A DNA stretch of 64,000 nucleotides from Nitrospirota bacterium (GTDB lineage Bacteria > Nitrospirota > Thermodesulfovibrionia > UBA6902 > JAJYJJ01). The position numbers and the translations under genes are program-made. A model generated the notes under the pieces. It searched no databases. It was not told the DNA's origin and was given only the letters and a program-made list of their open reading frames with translations. The stretch is taken from positions 75,747 to 139,746 of the forward strand of contig JAJYJJ010000006.1 of assembly GCA_021789595.1 (NCBI GenBank). Direction: 5' to 3'. Positions 37,504-47,336 of the stretch are shown here, one piece after another. Numbering within the stretch: position 1 is the first letter of the stretch; every line of letters starts with the position of its first letter.

Positions 37504-40251
37504 TTAATTGTTCGGATGCTTACCAACTACCTTCCTTAACTCAACTATGAACCTCTCTCTTGTGAGCCCTCCTTTTTCTACAATATGCTGGATCTTTAGC
37601 CTTCTTTTATCCTTCTGAGAAAGGCTCATTGCCGTGAGGATAATAATTGGTATGGATGCTGTTTTATCCTCGTAGCGCAATGCATCAGCAACCTCAAATC
37701 CACTCATGCCTGGCATCATCAAATCGAGCAGTATCAGGTCAGGCATTTCCCTTACCGCAGCCTCTATGCCATCTTTGCCATTCGATGCCTTCAGCGCATT
37801 ATATCCCTCGGATATTAAAACCTCCTCCATTATTGCAAGCGTCTTTGGATCATCATCGATTATAAGTGCAAGCTTTTTATGCGATGCTGTCCCTTCTGTT
37901 TGCCTTTCCTGAGCAGAGACAGTTTCCGGTACAGATTGCCTGATTGGTATTGTGAATGTGAATCTGCTTCCCTTTTTATATTCGCTGTCGACCCATATCT
38001 TGCCGCTGTGGAGTTCAACAAGCCTCTTTGTGAGTGCCAATCCGAGCCCTGTGCCCTCATATGTCTTAGTATATGGCGACTCAATTTGTGAGAATTCTCT
38101 GAAGAGCTTTGGGATATCCTCAGGCTTTATGCCTATGCCTGTGTCCTGCACAGTGATTTCGATAAAGTCAGAAGTTAAGAGGTTAGGAGGTTGGGAAGTT
38201 GAGATTTTTTTCTCAGCTTCATATCCACTCATCTTCTTAGCTTCTACCTTTACGCTTCCCCCATCTGGCGTAAACTTCACTGCATTGCTAAGGAGGTTAA
38301 ACATTATCTGCTTCAACTTCCTTTCATCTGCCCCTATTTCTATGTCTGCATCGGAAGCTATATCAAGGGAGAGCTTAATCCCATGCTTAAAGGCCTTTTC
38401 CTTGAACATCATCAAGGATGAATCAAGGACATCTCTTAACAGGAAATTGTTGTATTCAAGCTCCATCTTTCCTGATTCTACCTTTGATAGATCCAGGATG
38501 TCATTTACAAGGCTGAGGAGATGCCTCCCGCTTTCACCTATGTCCTTCACATACTCTAATTGTTTTTCATTTAATGGCCCGAAAAGCTGGTCTTCTAACA
38601 CCTCTGAAAACCCTATCACCGAGTTTAGCGGTGTCCTTAACTCATGTGACATATTCGCAAGGAAATCTGACTTTGCCCTTGACGCCTCCTCAAGCCTTAT
38701 ATTGGCCTCAGAAAGCTCCTTCTGCTGGGCTTGAAGTTCCTCGTTCATTGTGCGGAGTTCCTCATTCATCGTCTGAAGTTCCTCATTAGAACGGGAAAGC
38801 TCATCTGAAAGCCTTTTCAGGGCTGCCTGGTTTTTGATTGTGTTGATACCTATGGCAAGCTGCGGGGCAATGCGTTCAATGACATTTATATTTTCTTGCC
38901 TGAATCCATGGATGCAGGCAAGTTCAAGCACCCCCATTGGTTCATCCTTGTACAGCAATGGGATGGCTATTATATCCTTGGGAATGAGTATGCCAACACC
39001 TGTCTCTACCTTAAGGTATGTGTCCTGAGGGATGTCCCGGATTCTCAGCATCCTTTTCTGCCGCAGACACTCAAGTGGGAGGCCATCAATCCCTGATGGC
39101 TTTTGAATCGAAATAAATGCACATGGCATGAGCCTTCCCTCTTCAAACACATATAAAACCCCTGACTCTGTGCATGTGTGTTCGCTCAGTTTTTTGAGAG
39201 ATGCATCGCACATCTCTCCCATATCAGGCCACTCTCTGTTTAAAAGGATGATGGTCTCGTTGTATATCTTTTCAGAATATTCCTTTTCCTTAAGTTCTTT
39301 TGTGGATCTCTGGATTGAAATTAACAGTTCTGCCCCCTTGTATGCAAAGAACCCTCCTATAAGCAGCATAATCCCTGTAAAGGCAAAGAGTCCCCCTGTT
39401 ATCTTTCTCACAGGGGCAAAGACATCTTTTAAAGGCCTCTGAACGATTACACCCCAGTCCCACTGCTTAACAGGATGATATGCCGAAAGCACCATCTCCT
39501 CAGTCGCAGGGGCAAGCGTCCTTTCAGCCCCTTGCAGACCCCTCTTGACCTTCTGAACAACAGGGACTTTGGAGAAGTCCACAATCCTGTCCAGTTTATA
39601 GTTGGGGTGATAGATGAGATTACCCTTTTTATCAACTACATAGATAAAACCACTTCCAACCTTTATGCCGCCTATTGCATCCTTTATATAATCATCCCTC
39701 GGCTGCATAACAAGGATGGCGAGGATGCCTCTATCCACTGCCTTTATCGGGATTGCAATGGCAAAGAGATACCTCTGGGGCCTGCCTGCCCTGAGATAAA
39801 ACTCGGAGACATATGGAGTCCAGTTCTTTGAAACACCCTTATACCAGTCCCTGTCTGAGAAGTCTTTGCCAATGGCGAGGGGGTCTTCGGGATAGGCAGC
39901 AAGCTCAATCCCCTTCGGCGATGCTATAAATGCCCTCTCGATAGTATGAGAGGTTCCAATGAGATTTTTAAGGTGCATATCCATCTCTTTCTTGTCACCC
40001 CTCTGTAATCCTTCTATTAGATATGGCCTTGCAGCATATGCCCTGCCAAAGGCTATATCGCTATTTAACTTTTCCTCGATGTGGTGGGCGCCGAGTGTTG
40101 CATACATCTGATTCTCTTCGATTACCATCCGCTCAAGATTATCAGTAACCTCAAGATACACAAAGAAGGCAAGACTGAGCACGGGTATAGCTGTTATGAG
40201 AATCCCTGAAAGAATAGTCCTCCATCTCTTCTGTAAAAACCACCCCTTCAA
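37504..40251 (-). CDS. Hybrid sensor histidine kinase (dCache-GAF-HisKA-HATPase-REC)
   Basis: 915 aa starting at TTG behind AGGAGG. Membrane segments near 15-35 and 285-310 enclose a dCache-like sensor (RDWYKGVSKNWTPYVSEFYL). A GAF domain (340-480) and a heptad coiled coil (SNEELQTMNEELRTMNEELQ) lead to the phospho-His in SHELRTPLNSVIGFSEVL, ATPase boxes NLLSNAVKF, DTGIGIKPED and GTGLGLALTKRL, and a C-terminal receiver with Asp in DLILLDLMMPGMSG. A repeat-derived insertion (residues around 695-715) lies in the ATPase domain. Probably phosphorylates the adjacent single receiver. Confidence 0.94.
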   Translation of the reverse strand: MKGWFLQKRWRTILSGILITAIPVLSLAFFVYLEVTDNLERMVIEENQMYATLGAHHIEEKLNSDIAFGRAYAARPYLIEGLQRGDKKEMDMHLKNLIGTSHTIERAFIASPKGIELAAYPEDPLAIGKDFSDRDWYKGVSKNWTPYVSEFYLRAGRPQRYLFAIAIPIKAVDRGILAILVMQPRDDYIKDAIGGIKVGSGFIYVVDKKGNLIYHPNYKLDRIVDFSKVPVVQKVKRGLQGAERTLAPATEEMVLSAYHPVKQWDWGVIVQRPLKDVFAPVRKITGGLFAFTGIMLLIGGFFAYKGAELLISIQRSTKELKEKEYSEKIYNETIILLNREWPDMGEMCDASLKKLSEHTCTESGVLYVFEEGRLMPCAFISIQKPSGIDGLPLECLRQKRMLRIRDIPQDTYLKVETGVGILIPKDIIAIPLLYKDEPMGVLELACIHGFRQENINVIERIAPQLAIGINTIKNQAALKRLSDELSRSNEELQTMNEELRTMNEELQAQQKELSEANIRLEEASRAKSDFLANMSHELRTPLNSVIGFSEVLEDQLFGPLNEKQLEYVKDIGESGRHLLSLVNDILDLSKVESGKMELEYNNFLLRDVLDSSLMMFKEKAFKHGIKLSLDIASDADIEIGADERKLKQIMFNLLSNAVKFTPDGGSVKVEAKKMSGYEAEKKISTSQPPNLLTSDFIEITVQDTGIGIKPEDIPKLFREFSQIESPYTKTYEGTGLGLALTKRLVELHSGKIWVDSEYKKGSRFTFTIPIRQSVPETVSAQERQTEGTASHKKLALIIDDDPKTLAIMEEVLISEGYNALKASNGKDGIEAAVREMPDLILLDLMMPGMSGFEVADALRYEDKTASIPIIILTAMSLSQKDKRRLKIQHIVEKGGLTRERFIVELRKVVGKHPNN
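38165..38205 (-). repeat. Tandem 8-base repeat inserted in the kinase ATPase domain
   Basis: Plus strand AGTCAGAAGTTAAGAGG then TTAGGAGGTTGGGAAGTT: about four variants of an 8-base unit. It encodes the linker STSQPPNLLTSD between AKKMSGYEAEKK and FIEITVQDTGIG and keeps the frame. Confidence 0.6.
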
Positions 40252-40449
40252 TTTAGCCTCCTGCTATTAATCAGTTAAACCAATGGACAGTGAGAAGTTA
40301 CGAATAACAACTTTCCTCTTTTATATAAACAATTTCTATGCCATAATTATAACACATTGTTTTTTCAAGATTTTAGAGATTAGTCCTCACAATTTTAAAG
40401 AGGATTTTGCACATAATTTTGTGCATGTATATATCATTCCTGTAATATC

Positions 40450-41265
40450 TTAATCCCTTTTTCTGAAGACCTTTACATATGGCATTACCTCATAAAAGTC
40501 TTCTGTAAGCTGAGGGGTCATTATCTCTGCCTCGCCGAGGATAAGATACCCCTTATTCCTCAGAAAACCTGAAAAGCCCTCCAATATTCTCTCCTGTAAA
40601 TTGCGATCAAGGTATATGAGGACATTCCTGCAAAGGATGAGATGAAAATCTGAAAATATCCCCTCTTTTGGAGGCCTGCAGGTTGTAACATCATGGTAGG
40701 CAAAGGTCACCATTGACCGTATCTCATCGTTTATTCTGTAAAGACCATCTTCGGAGATGAAATACCTGTCAAGATAGCCCTTTTTAACCTCTAATATCGC
40801 TTCGCTTTTGTATACGGCCTTCTTGGCATCCTCAATCGCATCTCTATCAATATCCGTTGCAATAATGAAGATATGGGGATATACTGCCTCTTTATAGATA
40901 ATCTCCTTGAGAAGGATAGCCACAGAATACGCCTCCTCTCCCCTTGCACAGCCTGCGCACCATATCCTCAGGACATCTTCTCTATGGCTTAAGACAACCT
41001 CGGGAAGGACAAAGCTCCTGAGTACCTCAAAGACAAGCGGGTCCCTGAAAAAGTGGCTTACCTTTATAGTGAGAGCCTCTATAAGGCTGTCTACCTCTTG
41101 CGGGTTTTCTTTAAGGTATTGATAGTAAGAGGCATAATCAGGCATCATTGTGGCATGCAGTCGGCGCTCAAGCCTTCGCCTTATAGTATTTGCCCTGTAG
41201 GCAGTGAAATCAATTGCACGCAATTCCTTGACATACTCAAGCAGTTCATAAAGTTTATCAGGCAT
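40450..41265 (-). CDS. CheR-type protein-glutamate methyltransferase
   Basis: 271 aa. Helical N-terminal domain (FTAYRANTIRRRLERRLHAT), then the SAM fold: IWCAGCARGEEAYSVAILLK, YHDVTT and LILCRNVLIYLD. It methylates glutamates on chemoreceptors or kinase-associated proteins; no receptor or cheB is in the window, so it may act within the kinase group next door. Start moved to ATG 41265 behind CCGGAGGC. Confidence 0.92.
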   Translation of the reverse strand: MPDKLYELLEYVKELRAIDFTAYRANTIRRRLERRLHATMMPDYASYYQYLKENPQEVDSLIEALTIKVSHFFRDPLVFEVLRSFVLPEVVLSHREDVLRIWCAGCARGEEAYSVAILLKEIIYKEAVYPHIFIIATDIDRDAIEDAKKAVYKSEAILEVKKGYLDRYFISEDGLYRINDEIRSMVTFAYHDVTTCRPPKEGIFSDFHLILCRNVLIYLDRNLQERILEGFSGFLRNKGYLILGEAEIMTPQLTEDFYEVMPYVKVFRKRD

Positions 41266-41334
41266 ATAGCCTCCGGATATCAATCTATATAGATGCTAAA
41301 TTTTATCTTAATAATCGCATATTGGCAACTAAGT

Positions 41335-42411
41335 TTAGATCTTTGAAAAACAGATATTAAGGATTACCCCTCCACCGATAACCAAATCCCCGTTATAAAA
41401 TACAGCGCTCTGGCCTGGTGCAGGGGCCCACTGGGGTTCGTCAAATTCCACAAGGACAGTATTTTCATCTGCTGGCCAGATTGCTGCAGGGGCCTCTGTC
41501 ATTGTTGAGCGGAGCTTGGTCCTGACCATTTTTTCTTCAGAGAGGGAACCAATGGAAACCCAGTTAAGGTCGCCTACCAGAAACCTCTTTGACATTGCAC
41601 TTTCCCTTGGACCCACAACAACTGTATTGCTCTGCCTGTCTATGGCAGTAACATAAAAGGGTGATGTATTAGAAACACCAAGTCCTTTTCTCTGGCCAAT
41701 GGTATAAAAGGCAATACCCTTATGCTGCCCTATAACACGGCCATTAATGTCAACAATCGGTCCTGGTTTGACTGCTTCAGGGTCAAGTGTATGGATGAAG
41801 TCGATATACTTACCATCTCCAACAAAGCATATCTCCTGACTTTCAGGCCGTGATGCATTGGGCAATCCAAGCCCTGCGGCTATCTGTCTTGTCTCAACCT
41901 TTGTAAGACTGCCAAGCGGGAAGAGGGTCTTTGACAACTGTTCCTGTGTCATGACATAAAGGACATAGGACTGATCCTTTTTCTTATCTATACCCTTCAT
42001 GAGAAGAGACCTGCTGTTCTCCTTTACGACCCTTGCATAATGGCCTGTGGCAATAAACTCAGCCCCAAACTCTGCTGCTTTTTTAAGAATGAGGTCAAAC
42101 TTTATAAATCTATTACATAGAATGCAGGGGTTAGGGGTCTTTCCGGATATGTATGAGGCACAAAACCTCTCTATGACATCTTCGGCAAACTCATCCTTTG
42201 CATCCATTGTGTAATGCTCAATACCGAGACTCTTTGCAACCGCCTTTGCCCCTTCTATTGCCTCCATGGAACAGCAGACATCGGTTTTTCTTCTTTCCCG
42301 CTGCTCCCACAGCTCAAGGCTGAGGCCGATTACTTCATAACCTTGCTCTTTGAGGAGATGTGCTGCTATAGAAGAGTCAACGCCGCCGCTCATTGCAACC
42401 AAGACCTTCAT
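41335..42411 (-). CDS. mnmA: tRNA-specific 2-thiouridylase
   Basis: Adds sulfur to U34 of tRNA Lys, Glu and Gln. 358 aa: PP-loop AMSGGVDSSIAAHLL, catalytic cysteines in GKTPNPCILCNRFIKF and QEICFVGDGKY, GQHKGIAFYTIGQRKGLG. ATG 42411 has no ribosome site; TATATT ends six bases upstream but a -35 is not clear, so a leaderless start is possible. Works on the same U34 as MnmG. Confidence 0.95.
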   Translation of the reverse strand: MKVLVAMSGGVDSSIAAHLLKEQGYEVIGLSLELWEQRERRKTDVCCSMEAIEGAKAVAKSLGIEHYTMDAKDEFAEDVIERFCASYISGKTPNPCILCNRFIKFDLILKKAAEFGAEFIATGHYARVVKENSRSLLMKGIDKKKDQSYVLYVMTQEQLSKTLFPLGSLTKVETRQIAAGLGLPNASRPESQEICFVGDGKYIDFIHTLDPEAVKPGPIVDINGRVIGQHKGIAFYTIGQRKGLGVSNTSPFYVTAIDRQSNTVVVGPRESAMSKRFLVGDLNWVSIGSLSEEKMVRTKLRSTMTEAPAAIWPADENTVLVEFDEPQWAPAPGQSAVFYNGDLVIGGGVILNICFSKI

Positions 42412-42439
42412 AACTTTAATATAGCATACACAGGATTGA

Positions 42440-42529
42440 AGATTCCCTGCAGCTTGCTGCAGGGAATCTTAATGCAAGGAAATTATTATTTTTAACATTC
42501 GCTCGCTTGACCCCGCAGCAAGCTGCGGG
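42440..42529. repeat. REP-like pair of palindromes upstream of mnmA
   Basis: First palindrome AGATTCCCTGCAGC-TT-GCTGCAGGGAATCT (42440-42469, perfect 14-bp arms). Second, CCCGCAGC-AA-GCTGCGGG (42512-42529), bordered by GCTCGCTTGAC and AATACGCTCGCT. The cores GCAGCTTGCTGC and GCAGCAAGCTGC are mirror versions of each other. Confidence 0.75.
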
Positions 42530-42580
42530 CAATACGCTCGCTATCCATTTAAAATTCGGTTGGTGTGTGGAGATTTGAGA

Positions 42581-42601
42581 GGGCCTGGTCAGACCAGGCC
42601 C
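42581..42601 (-). terminator. Hairpin after the cytochrome gene
   Basis: GGGCCTGGT-CAG-ACCAGGCCC starts seven bases after the cytochrome stop. The T-rich side (CGTTTGATTATTT) is on the plus strand, so it is not a classical terminator in the cytochrome direction. Confidence 0.55.
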
Positions 42602-42607
42602 GTTTGA

Positions 42608-42931
42608 TTATTTCTTGTGACACTTAGCACAATTATCTTTTGGAGCAAAGGCCTTTGTCCCATTGTGGCATGTCCCGCAGAACTTGCCTGCGTTTATATC
42701 AGCCATGGTTATCTTTGCAGAGCCTTCCTTGCCCGGTCCCTTCATCGGGAATATCTTTGTGTGGCAGTCCATACACTTCAGACCTTTGTCAGCATGGACC
42801 TTACCGCTAAAGGTTACTTTACCCATTGCACCAGCGGGAAACTCGATGGTCTTTCCAGGAGGAACTGCAAGGGCTGTGCCTACTAAGCCGATGGAAATAA
42901 GGGCTACAACTACTAATAGGGCTATCCTCAT
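42608..42931 (-). CDS. Periplasmic triheme c7-type cytochrome
   Basis: 107 aa with a signal peptide (VALISIGLVGTALA) and three CxxCH sites: CMDCH, CGTCH and CAKCH. A VHADKGLKCMDCH stretch gives an extra His ligand before the first heme, and KVTFSGKVH fits the c7 cytochrome opening. Such proteins shuttle electrons in the periplasm of metal-, sulfur- or nitrogen-reducing anaerobes. No oxidoreductase gene is adjacent, so donor and acceptor are unknown. Confidence 0.9.
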   Translation of the reverse strand: MRIALLVVVALISIGLVGTALAVPPGKTIEFPAGAMGKVTFSGKVHADKGLKCMDCHTKIFPMKGPGKEGSAKITMADINAGKFCGTCHNGTKAFAPKDNCAKCHKK

Positions 42932-43115
42932 CCTTAATCACCTCCTTTCCAAAAAACTTATTAAGCGTTAATAATATGCCAATCTCCACCCTCAATGTCA
43001 AGAGAAAAATGCATCAACCATGCCATAATAGAGAAGGCTATTTTACTGATACCTTTCCATTATGCCCAATGATCTATTTCCCTTTTTGCGGAGTTATTTC
43101 GCCTTTTAAGGAAAA

Positions 43116-44330
43116 TCACCCTTCAGGCCTAATCCTCATAAACCTCTTTTTGCCTGCCTTGATAATATATTCGCCCTTTGGAAGCCCTTTATCAGGATTA
43201 TCCCATTTTTCATCATCCACCTTTACTGCCCCCTGCCTTATGAGCCTTATAGCCTCGCCTGTGCTCTGGCAGATGCCTGTCTGCTTCATAATCCTTGGAA
43301 GCCACATATCCTGTCCTTCCCACTCAATAACATAAGTCTCTATATGTTCTGGGAGCCCCTTGTCCTTGAATATGTGTTCGAACTCCTGCCTTGCAGCAGT
43401 GGCTGAATCCTTCCCCCGGTATCTCTCGACGATCTCCATGGCAAGGGCTTCCTTTGCATGCTTGGGATGAATCTTGCCCTCTTCTATGCCTTCTTTAAGC
43501 AAATTGAGTTCTTCTATAGGTATATGGCTTAACAGCTCGTAGTACCTAAGCATGAGGGTGTCATCTATAGACATCAATTTTCCGAACATCTCCATTGGAG
43601 GCTCTGTTATTCCGATATAATTGCCAAGGCTTTTTGACATCTTGTTTATGCCGTCAAGCCCTTCTAACAAAGGCATCAGGACGACTACCTGCTCTTCCAT
43701 GCCGAATTTTCTCTGCATAGACCTTCCCATGAGTAGATTGAATTTCTGGTCGGTTCCGCCTAATTCGACATCCGCCTTGAGATATACCGAGTCATATGCC
43801 TGAAATAATGGATAATAGAATTCAAGTACGGTTATATCCTGCTGGTTACTAAACCTCTTCTTAAAATCCTCTCTTTCGAGCATCCTTGCTACTGTCTGCA
43901 TTGAACCGAGTCTTACAAACTCCATCACGTCCATCCTGGAGAGCCATTCGCTGTTGAATCTTATCCTGGTTCTTTCAGGGTCGAGGATCTTGAATATCTG
44001 CTGTTTATATGTCTCTGCATTCTTTGACACCTCTTCTCTGGTTAGGGGTTTTCTTGTCTCAGACCTTCCGCTTGGGTCTCCGATCATGCCTGTAAAATCA
44101 CCTATGAGGAAGATGACTTCGTGTCCGAGTTCCTGAAATTGCCTCATCTTCTCAAGGAGCACTGTGTGGCCTATATGGATATCAGGGGCTGTTGGATCAA
44201 AACCTGCCTTGACAATTAGCGGCCTGCCTTCCTCGTATGAGCGCTCAAGCTTGCGAAGGATTTCCGCCTCAAGGATTATTTCTACGACTCCTCTCCTGAT
44301 TATCTCAAGTTGCTTTTCTGGCGTAAGCAT
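43116..44330 (-). CDS. tyrS: Tyrosyl-tRNA synthetase
   Basis: Class I synthetase. 404 aa of the TyrRS-alternative (TyrZ-like) type: [36 protein letters not shown], and a C-terminal S4 RNA-binding domain ([19 protein letters not shown]). No T-box leader precedes it; the ATG lacks a ribosome site. Confidence 0.96.
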   Translation of the reverse strand: MLTPEKQLEIIRRGVVEIILEAEILRKLERSYEEGRPLIVKAGFDPTAPDIHIGHTVLLEKMRQFQELGHEVIFLIGDFTGMIGDPSGRSETRKPLTREEVSKNAETYKQQIFKILDPERTRIRFNSEWLSRMDVMEFVRLGSMQTVARMLEREDFKKRFSNQQDITVLEFYYPLFQAYDSVYLKADVELGGTDQKFNLLMGRSMQRKFGMEEQVVVLMPLLEGLDGINKMSKSLGNYIGITEPPMEMFGKLMSIDDTLMLRYYELLSHIPIEELNLLKEGIEEGKIHPKHAKEALAMEIVERYRGKDSATAARQEFEHIFKDKGLPEHIETYVIEWEGQDMWLPRIMKQTGICQSTGEAIRLIRQGAVKVDDEKWDNPDKGLPKGEYIIKAGKKRFMRIRPEG

Positions 44331-44338
44331 GATGTATC

Positions 44339-44368
44339 ACTTTAAAATGATAGGGGTTTTTATGTCAA
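44339..44368 (-). promoter_or_regulatory. Promoter of tyrS, near-leaderless
   Basis: Minus strand TTGACA (44368-44363); after 16-18 bases TTTAAAGT offers a -10 element. The ATG at 44330 is about ten bases beyond it, and no Shine-Dalgarno is present. Confidence 0.45.
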
Positions 44369-44405
44369 CCAGAATTGATAGTGTGCTGCCATTCTTATTT
44401 TTGTC

Positions 44406-44433
44406 TTGACACATATGGGATGAGGGGTTATCT
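44406..44433 (+). promoter_or_regulatory. Promoter of argH, leaderless arrangement
   Basis: TTGACA (44406-44411), 16-base spacer, TTATCT (44428-44433) or TATCTT with 17. The argH ATG is at 44442, eight bases after the -10, leaving no room for a ribosome binding site. Confidence 0.55.
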
Positions 44434-44441
44434 TATGTATC

Positions 44442-45824
44442 ATGAAGAAACCATGGGCAGGAAGGTTCAGGATGAATACCGCAAAGGTCGTTGAGGAATT
44501 TACATCCTCCATATCCTTTGATAAAAGGCTTTGGAGATATGATATAGAGGGAAGCATTGCCCATGCCAGTATGCTCGGCAAACAGGGGATAATAAAGAAG
44601 GCAGAGGCCGCTCTAATAAAAAAGGGGCTTGCTGACATAAAGGCTGAAATTGAGACAGGAAGGTTTGTCTTCAGGCAAGACCTTGAGGATATACACATGA
44701 ATATAGAGGCTGCCCTCATCCAGAGGGTCGGCCCTGTTGGTGGAAAGCTGCATACTGCAAGGAGCAGAAACGACCAGGTCTCTCTTGACCTGAGGCTCTA
44801 TCTGAGGGACGAGATTCGCGCAATCATGTCCCTGATAAAGAGTCTACAGAGCTCTACTGTAAAGGCCGCTGAGAAGAATATAGATATCATAATGCCGGGT
44901 TATACCCATCTTCAGAGGGCACAACCCATACTTCTATCCCATCATCTCCTTTGCTACTGGGAGATGCTTAACAGGGATAGTGAGAGATTTAACGAGTGCC
45001 TTAAGAGGGTAGATGTAATGCCCCTCGGCTCAGGTGCACTTGCAGGCACACCATTTCCAATAGACAGGGATTATGTAGCAAGGCTTCTCAGGTTTTCCTC
45101 TGTGTCGGACAACAGTGTGGACAGCGTAAGCGACAGGGATTTTGTGATAGAGTTTATCTCTGCATGCTCTATCCTGATGATGCACATGTCGAGGCTGTCA
45201 GAGGAGATTATCCTCTGGGCAACATCTGAGTTTGGATTTATTGAGCTACCGGATGATTTTTCAACAGGCTCAAGCATAATGCCTCAGAAAAAGAATCCGG
45301 ATGTTGCCGAACTTGTAAGGGGGAAAACAGGCCGCGTATTCGGTCATCTGTTTGGCACACTTACGATGATGAAGGGCCTTCCGCTTTCTTACAATCGTGA
45401 CCTTCAGGAGGACAAGGAGGCTGTCTTTGATTCTGTAGATACTGTCAAGGCATGTCTTGGCGTGTTTAATGCAATGTTGCCAGGGATAAGATTTAATCCT
45501 GTATCCATGCAAAAGGCAGCAGAGGGCGGTTTTATAACCGCAACTGACCTGGCTGATTATCTATGCTCAAAAGGCATTCCCTTCAGGAATGCACATGAGA
45601 TAACAGGAAGGGTTGTGAGGTATTGCATAGATAAGGGTAAGAGCCTTGAGGGGCTTACACTTAAAGAGCTCATGGGATTTTCAGAGATGATAGGTGAAGA
45701 TGTCTTTAAGTATCTCAGCCTTGAGGCATCTATAACCCGCAGGACATCCTATGCTGGCACAGCGAGGAAGATGGTCATCGAAAGGATAAAGGCGATTAAA
45801 AGAGGCTTAAACAGGTCAGTGTGA
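44442..45824 (+). CDS. argH: Argininosuccinate lyase
   Basis: Last step of arginine synthesis. 460 aa with [31 protein letters not shown] and the signature [20 protein letters not shown]. Complete. First gene of a plus-strand run; the following lipoprotein overlaps its stop. argC and argJ are at 59-61 kb and argS at 52 kb. Confidence 0.97.
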   Translation: MKKPWAGRFRMNTAKVVEEFTSSISFDKRLWRYDIEGSIAHASMLGKQGIIKKAEAALIKKGLADIKAEIETGRFVFRQDLEDIHMNIEAALIQRVGPVGGKLHTARSRNDQVSLDLRLYLRDEIRAIMSLIKSLQSSTVKAAEKNIDIIMPGYTHLQRAQPILLSHHLLCYWEMLNRDSERFNECLKRVDVMPLGSGALAGTPFPIDRDYVARLLRFSSVSDNSVDSVSDRDFVIEFISACSILMMHMSRLSEEIILWATSEFGFIELPDDFSTGSSIMPQKKNPDVAELVRGKTGRVFGHLFGTLTMMKGLPLSYNRDLQEDKEAVFDSVDTVKACLGVFNAMLPGIRFNPVSMQKAAEGGFITATDLADYLCSKGIPFRNAHEITGRVVRYCIDKGKSLEGLTLKELMGFSEMIGEDVFKYLSLEASITRRTSYAGTARKMVIERIKAIKRGLNRSV

Positions 45825-46870
45825 GCGAAAAGGTTACTGCAAAAGGGATATTCCATTTAACTATATGCTGCCTGCTGATTACAGTTGTTTTAATAATACT
45901 TCTGCCTGGCTGTGGTAAAAAGGGGCCGCCTCTGCCATCCTATCATATAAGGCCTGTGCCTGTTACTGATTTAAGGGGCATGCACAGGGAGACCTCTATC
46001 TGGTTGTTCTGGAGCGGACCTGCCCGTTGGCTGTCTGAGGATGGCTCATCAATAAGGATAAAGGGGTTTTACATCCTGAGGGCAGAGGCACACGAGGCAT
46101 CTGAGCTTAACGACTGTAGATGCGAATTTAAAAGGCTTACATTCATAACAGCAGAAAGGGGTGGGGATTTTGTCTATGCCGATAATACCATTGTCTATGG
46201 CTATTCTTACCTATATAATGTTATAATTGTTGGTCCACAAGGGGTTTTCAGTAAGGAGTCAAACAGTATCCTTATAACACCAGAACAACCGCCAGATGCC
46301 CCATCAGATATAGGGGCTATTTCCAGGGATAAAGAGGTCTTGCTAACATGGCAGACACCGGGGAAAGGTGTCCTGGGTTACAATATCTACCGTACAACGG
46401 GTTCTAAAGGAAAAGGCAGGGAGAGCACATCTACCCCGATAAACAAAGGGCTTGTTCTTACAACAAGGTATATTGATAAAGAGGTAGAAAACAATATCCC
46501 TTATACCTATACTATAAGGGCTGTAAACAACAATCTGGATGAAGGCCCTCCTTCAGAAGAGGCGACTGTAATGCCGCAGAGGCAAACACCACCACAATCA
46601 CCGCAAGGACTGGCAGCAATCTATAACGGTAAAGAGGTTGTGCTTACATGGAGGGATAACCCGGAGCCCTGGGTAAAGGCATACAATATCTATAGGGCAT
46701 CTGGAATAGATAAGGGTTTTGTCCTTATAGGGCAATCCAGGGCATCCGCATACATAGATAAAGATATAGAGAAAGGTCTACGGTATTTCTACAGGGTAAC
46801 TGCCATTGATGATTCCCCGAGGGTGTTGGAAAGTGTAGCATCCAACACTGCAGAGGCTATTGCCGATTAA
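45821..46870 (+). CDS. Lipoprotein with two fibronectin type III-like domains
   Basis: 349 aa from a GTG overlapping argH. A hydrophobic signal ends in the lipobox LLPGC, followed by GKKGPPLP, the same head as the small LptM/LppL lipoproteins. Two FN3-like domains follow: [20 protein letters not shown] to TIRAVNNN, and [20 protein letters not shown] to FYRVTAIDD. Probably anchored in a membrane and facing the periplasm; partner unknown. The lgt and lspA genes needed for its processing are at the left end. Confidence 0.88.
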   Translation: MSEKVTAKGIFHLTICCLLITVVLIILLPGCGKKGPPLPSYHIRPVPVTDLRGMHRETSIWLFWSGPARWLSEDGSSIRIKGFYILRAEAHEASELNDCRCEFKRLTFITAERGGDFVYADNTIVYGYSYLYNVIIVGPQGVFSKESNSILITPEQPPDAPSDIGAISRDKEVLLTWQTPGKGVLGYNIYRTTGSKGKGRESTSTPINKGLVLTTRYIDKEVENNIPYTYTIRAVNNNLDEGPPSEEATVMPQRQTPPQSPQGLAAIYNGKEVVLTWRDNPEPWVKAYNIYRASGIDKGFVLIGQSRASAYIDKDIEKGLRYFYRVTAIDDSPRVLESVASNTAEAIAD

Positions 46871-46913
46871 CCTGCCCTTTACTTTTGCCAATGTTTTTTG
46901 GCATTCTTAATCC

Positions 46914-47336
46914 ATGAGGATACTTGGACTTGATGTTGGAGATAGACATATAGGAATTGCTGTAAGCGATAGCCTTGGCATCACTGCCCAGGGTCTGAAG
47001 ACCATTGACAGAAAAGAAACAGGCCAGACAATTGCTGAACTTAAGCTGATCATAGAGGAATATGATGTTGAATCCATTGTAGTTGGCCTTCCAAAGATGC
47101 TAAACGGCACTACAGGGGTTCAAGGCGAAAAGGTAATCTCCTTTGTTGATGAGATAAAAAGGGAGATACCCCTGCCAGTAATCCTCTGGGATGAGCGTAT
47201 GAGCACAGTAATTGCTGAAAGGCTTTTGGTAAGGGCCGATATGTCAAGGAAAAGGAGAAAGGGCCTCAGGGACAAGATTGCTGCATCCATTATCCTTCAA
47301 GGTTATCTGGATAATCTATCAACCAGTATAAAATGA
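46914..47336 (+). CDS. ruvX: Holliday-junction-resolvase-like nuclease RuvX (YqgF)
   Basis: 140 aa RNase H-like fold: ILGLDVGDRHIGIAVSDSLG, IVVGLPKMLNG and WDERMSTVIAERLL. Implicated in 16S rRNA processing. Stop overlaps mltG as ATGA. No strong ribosome site; an 18-base hairpin TGCCAA...TTGGCA lies just before the start and may terminate the previous gene weakly. Confidence 0.94.
   Translation: MRILGLDVGDRHIGIAVSDSLGITAQGLKTIDRKETGQTIAELKLIIEEYDVESIVVGLPKMLNGTTGVQGEKVISFVDEIKREIPLPVILWDERMSTVIAERLLVRADMSRKRRKGLRDKIAASIILQGYLDNLSTSIK

Noticed and set aside
37952-38734. ORF 37952..38734 plus (260 aa)
   Set aside because: Serine-rich antisense shadow of the hybrid kinase.
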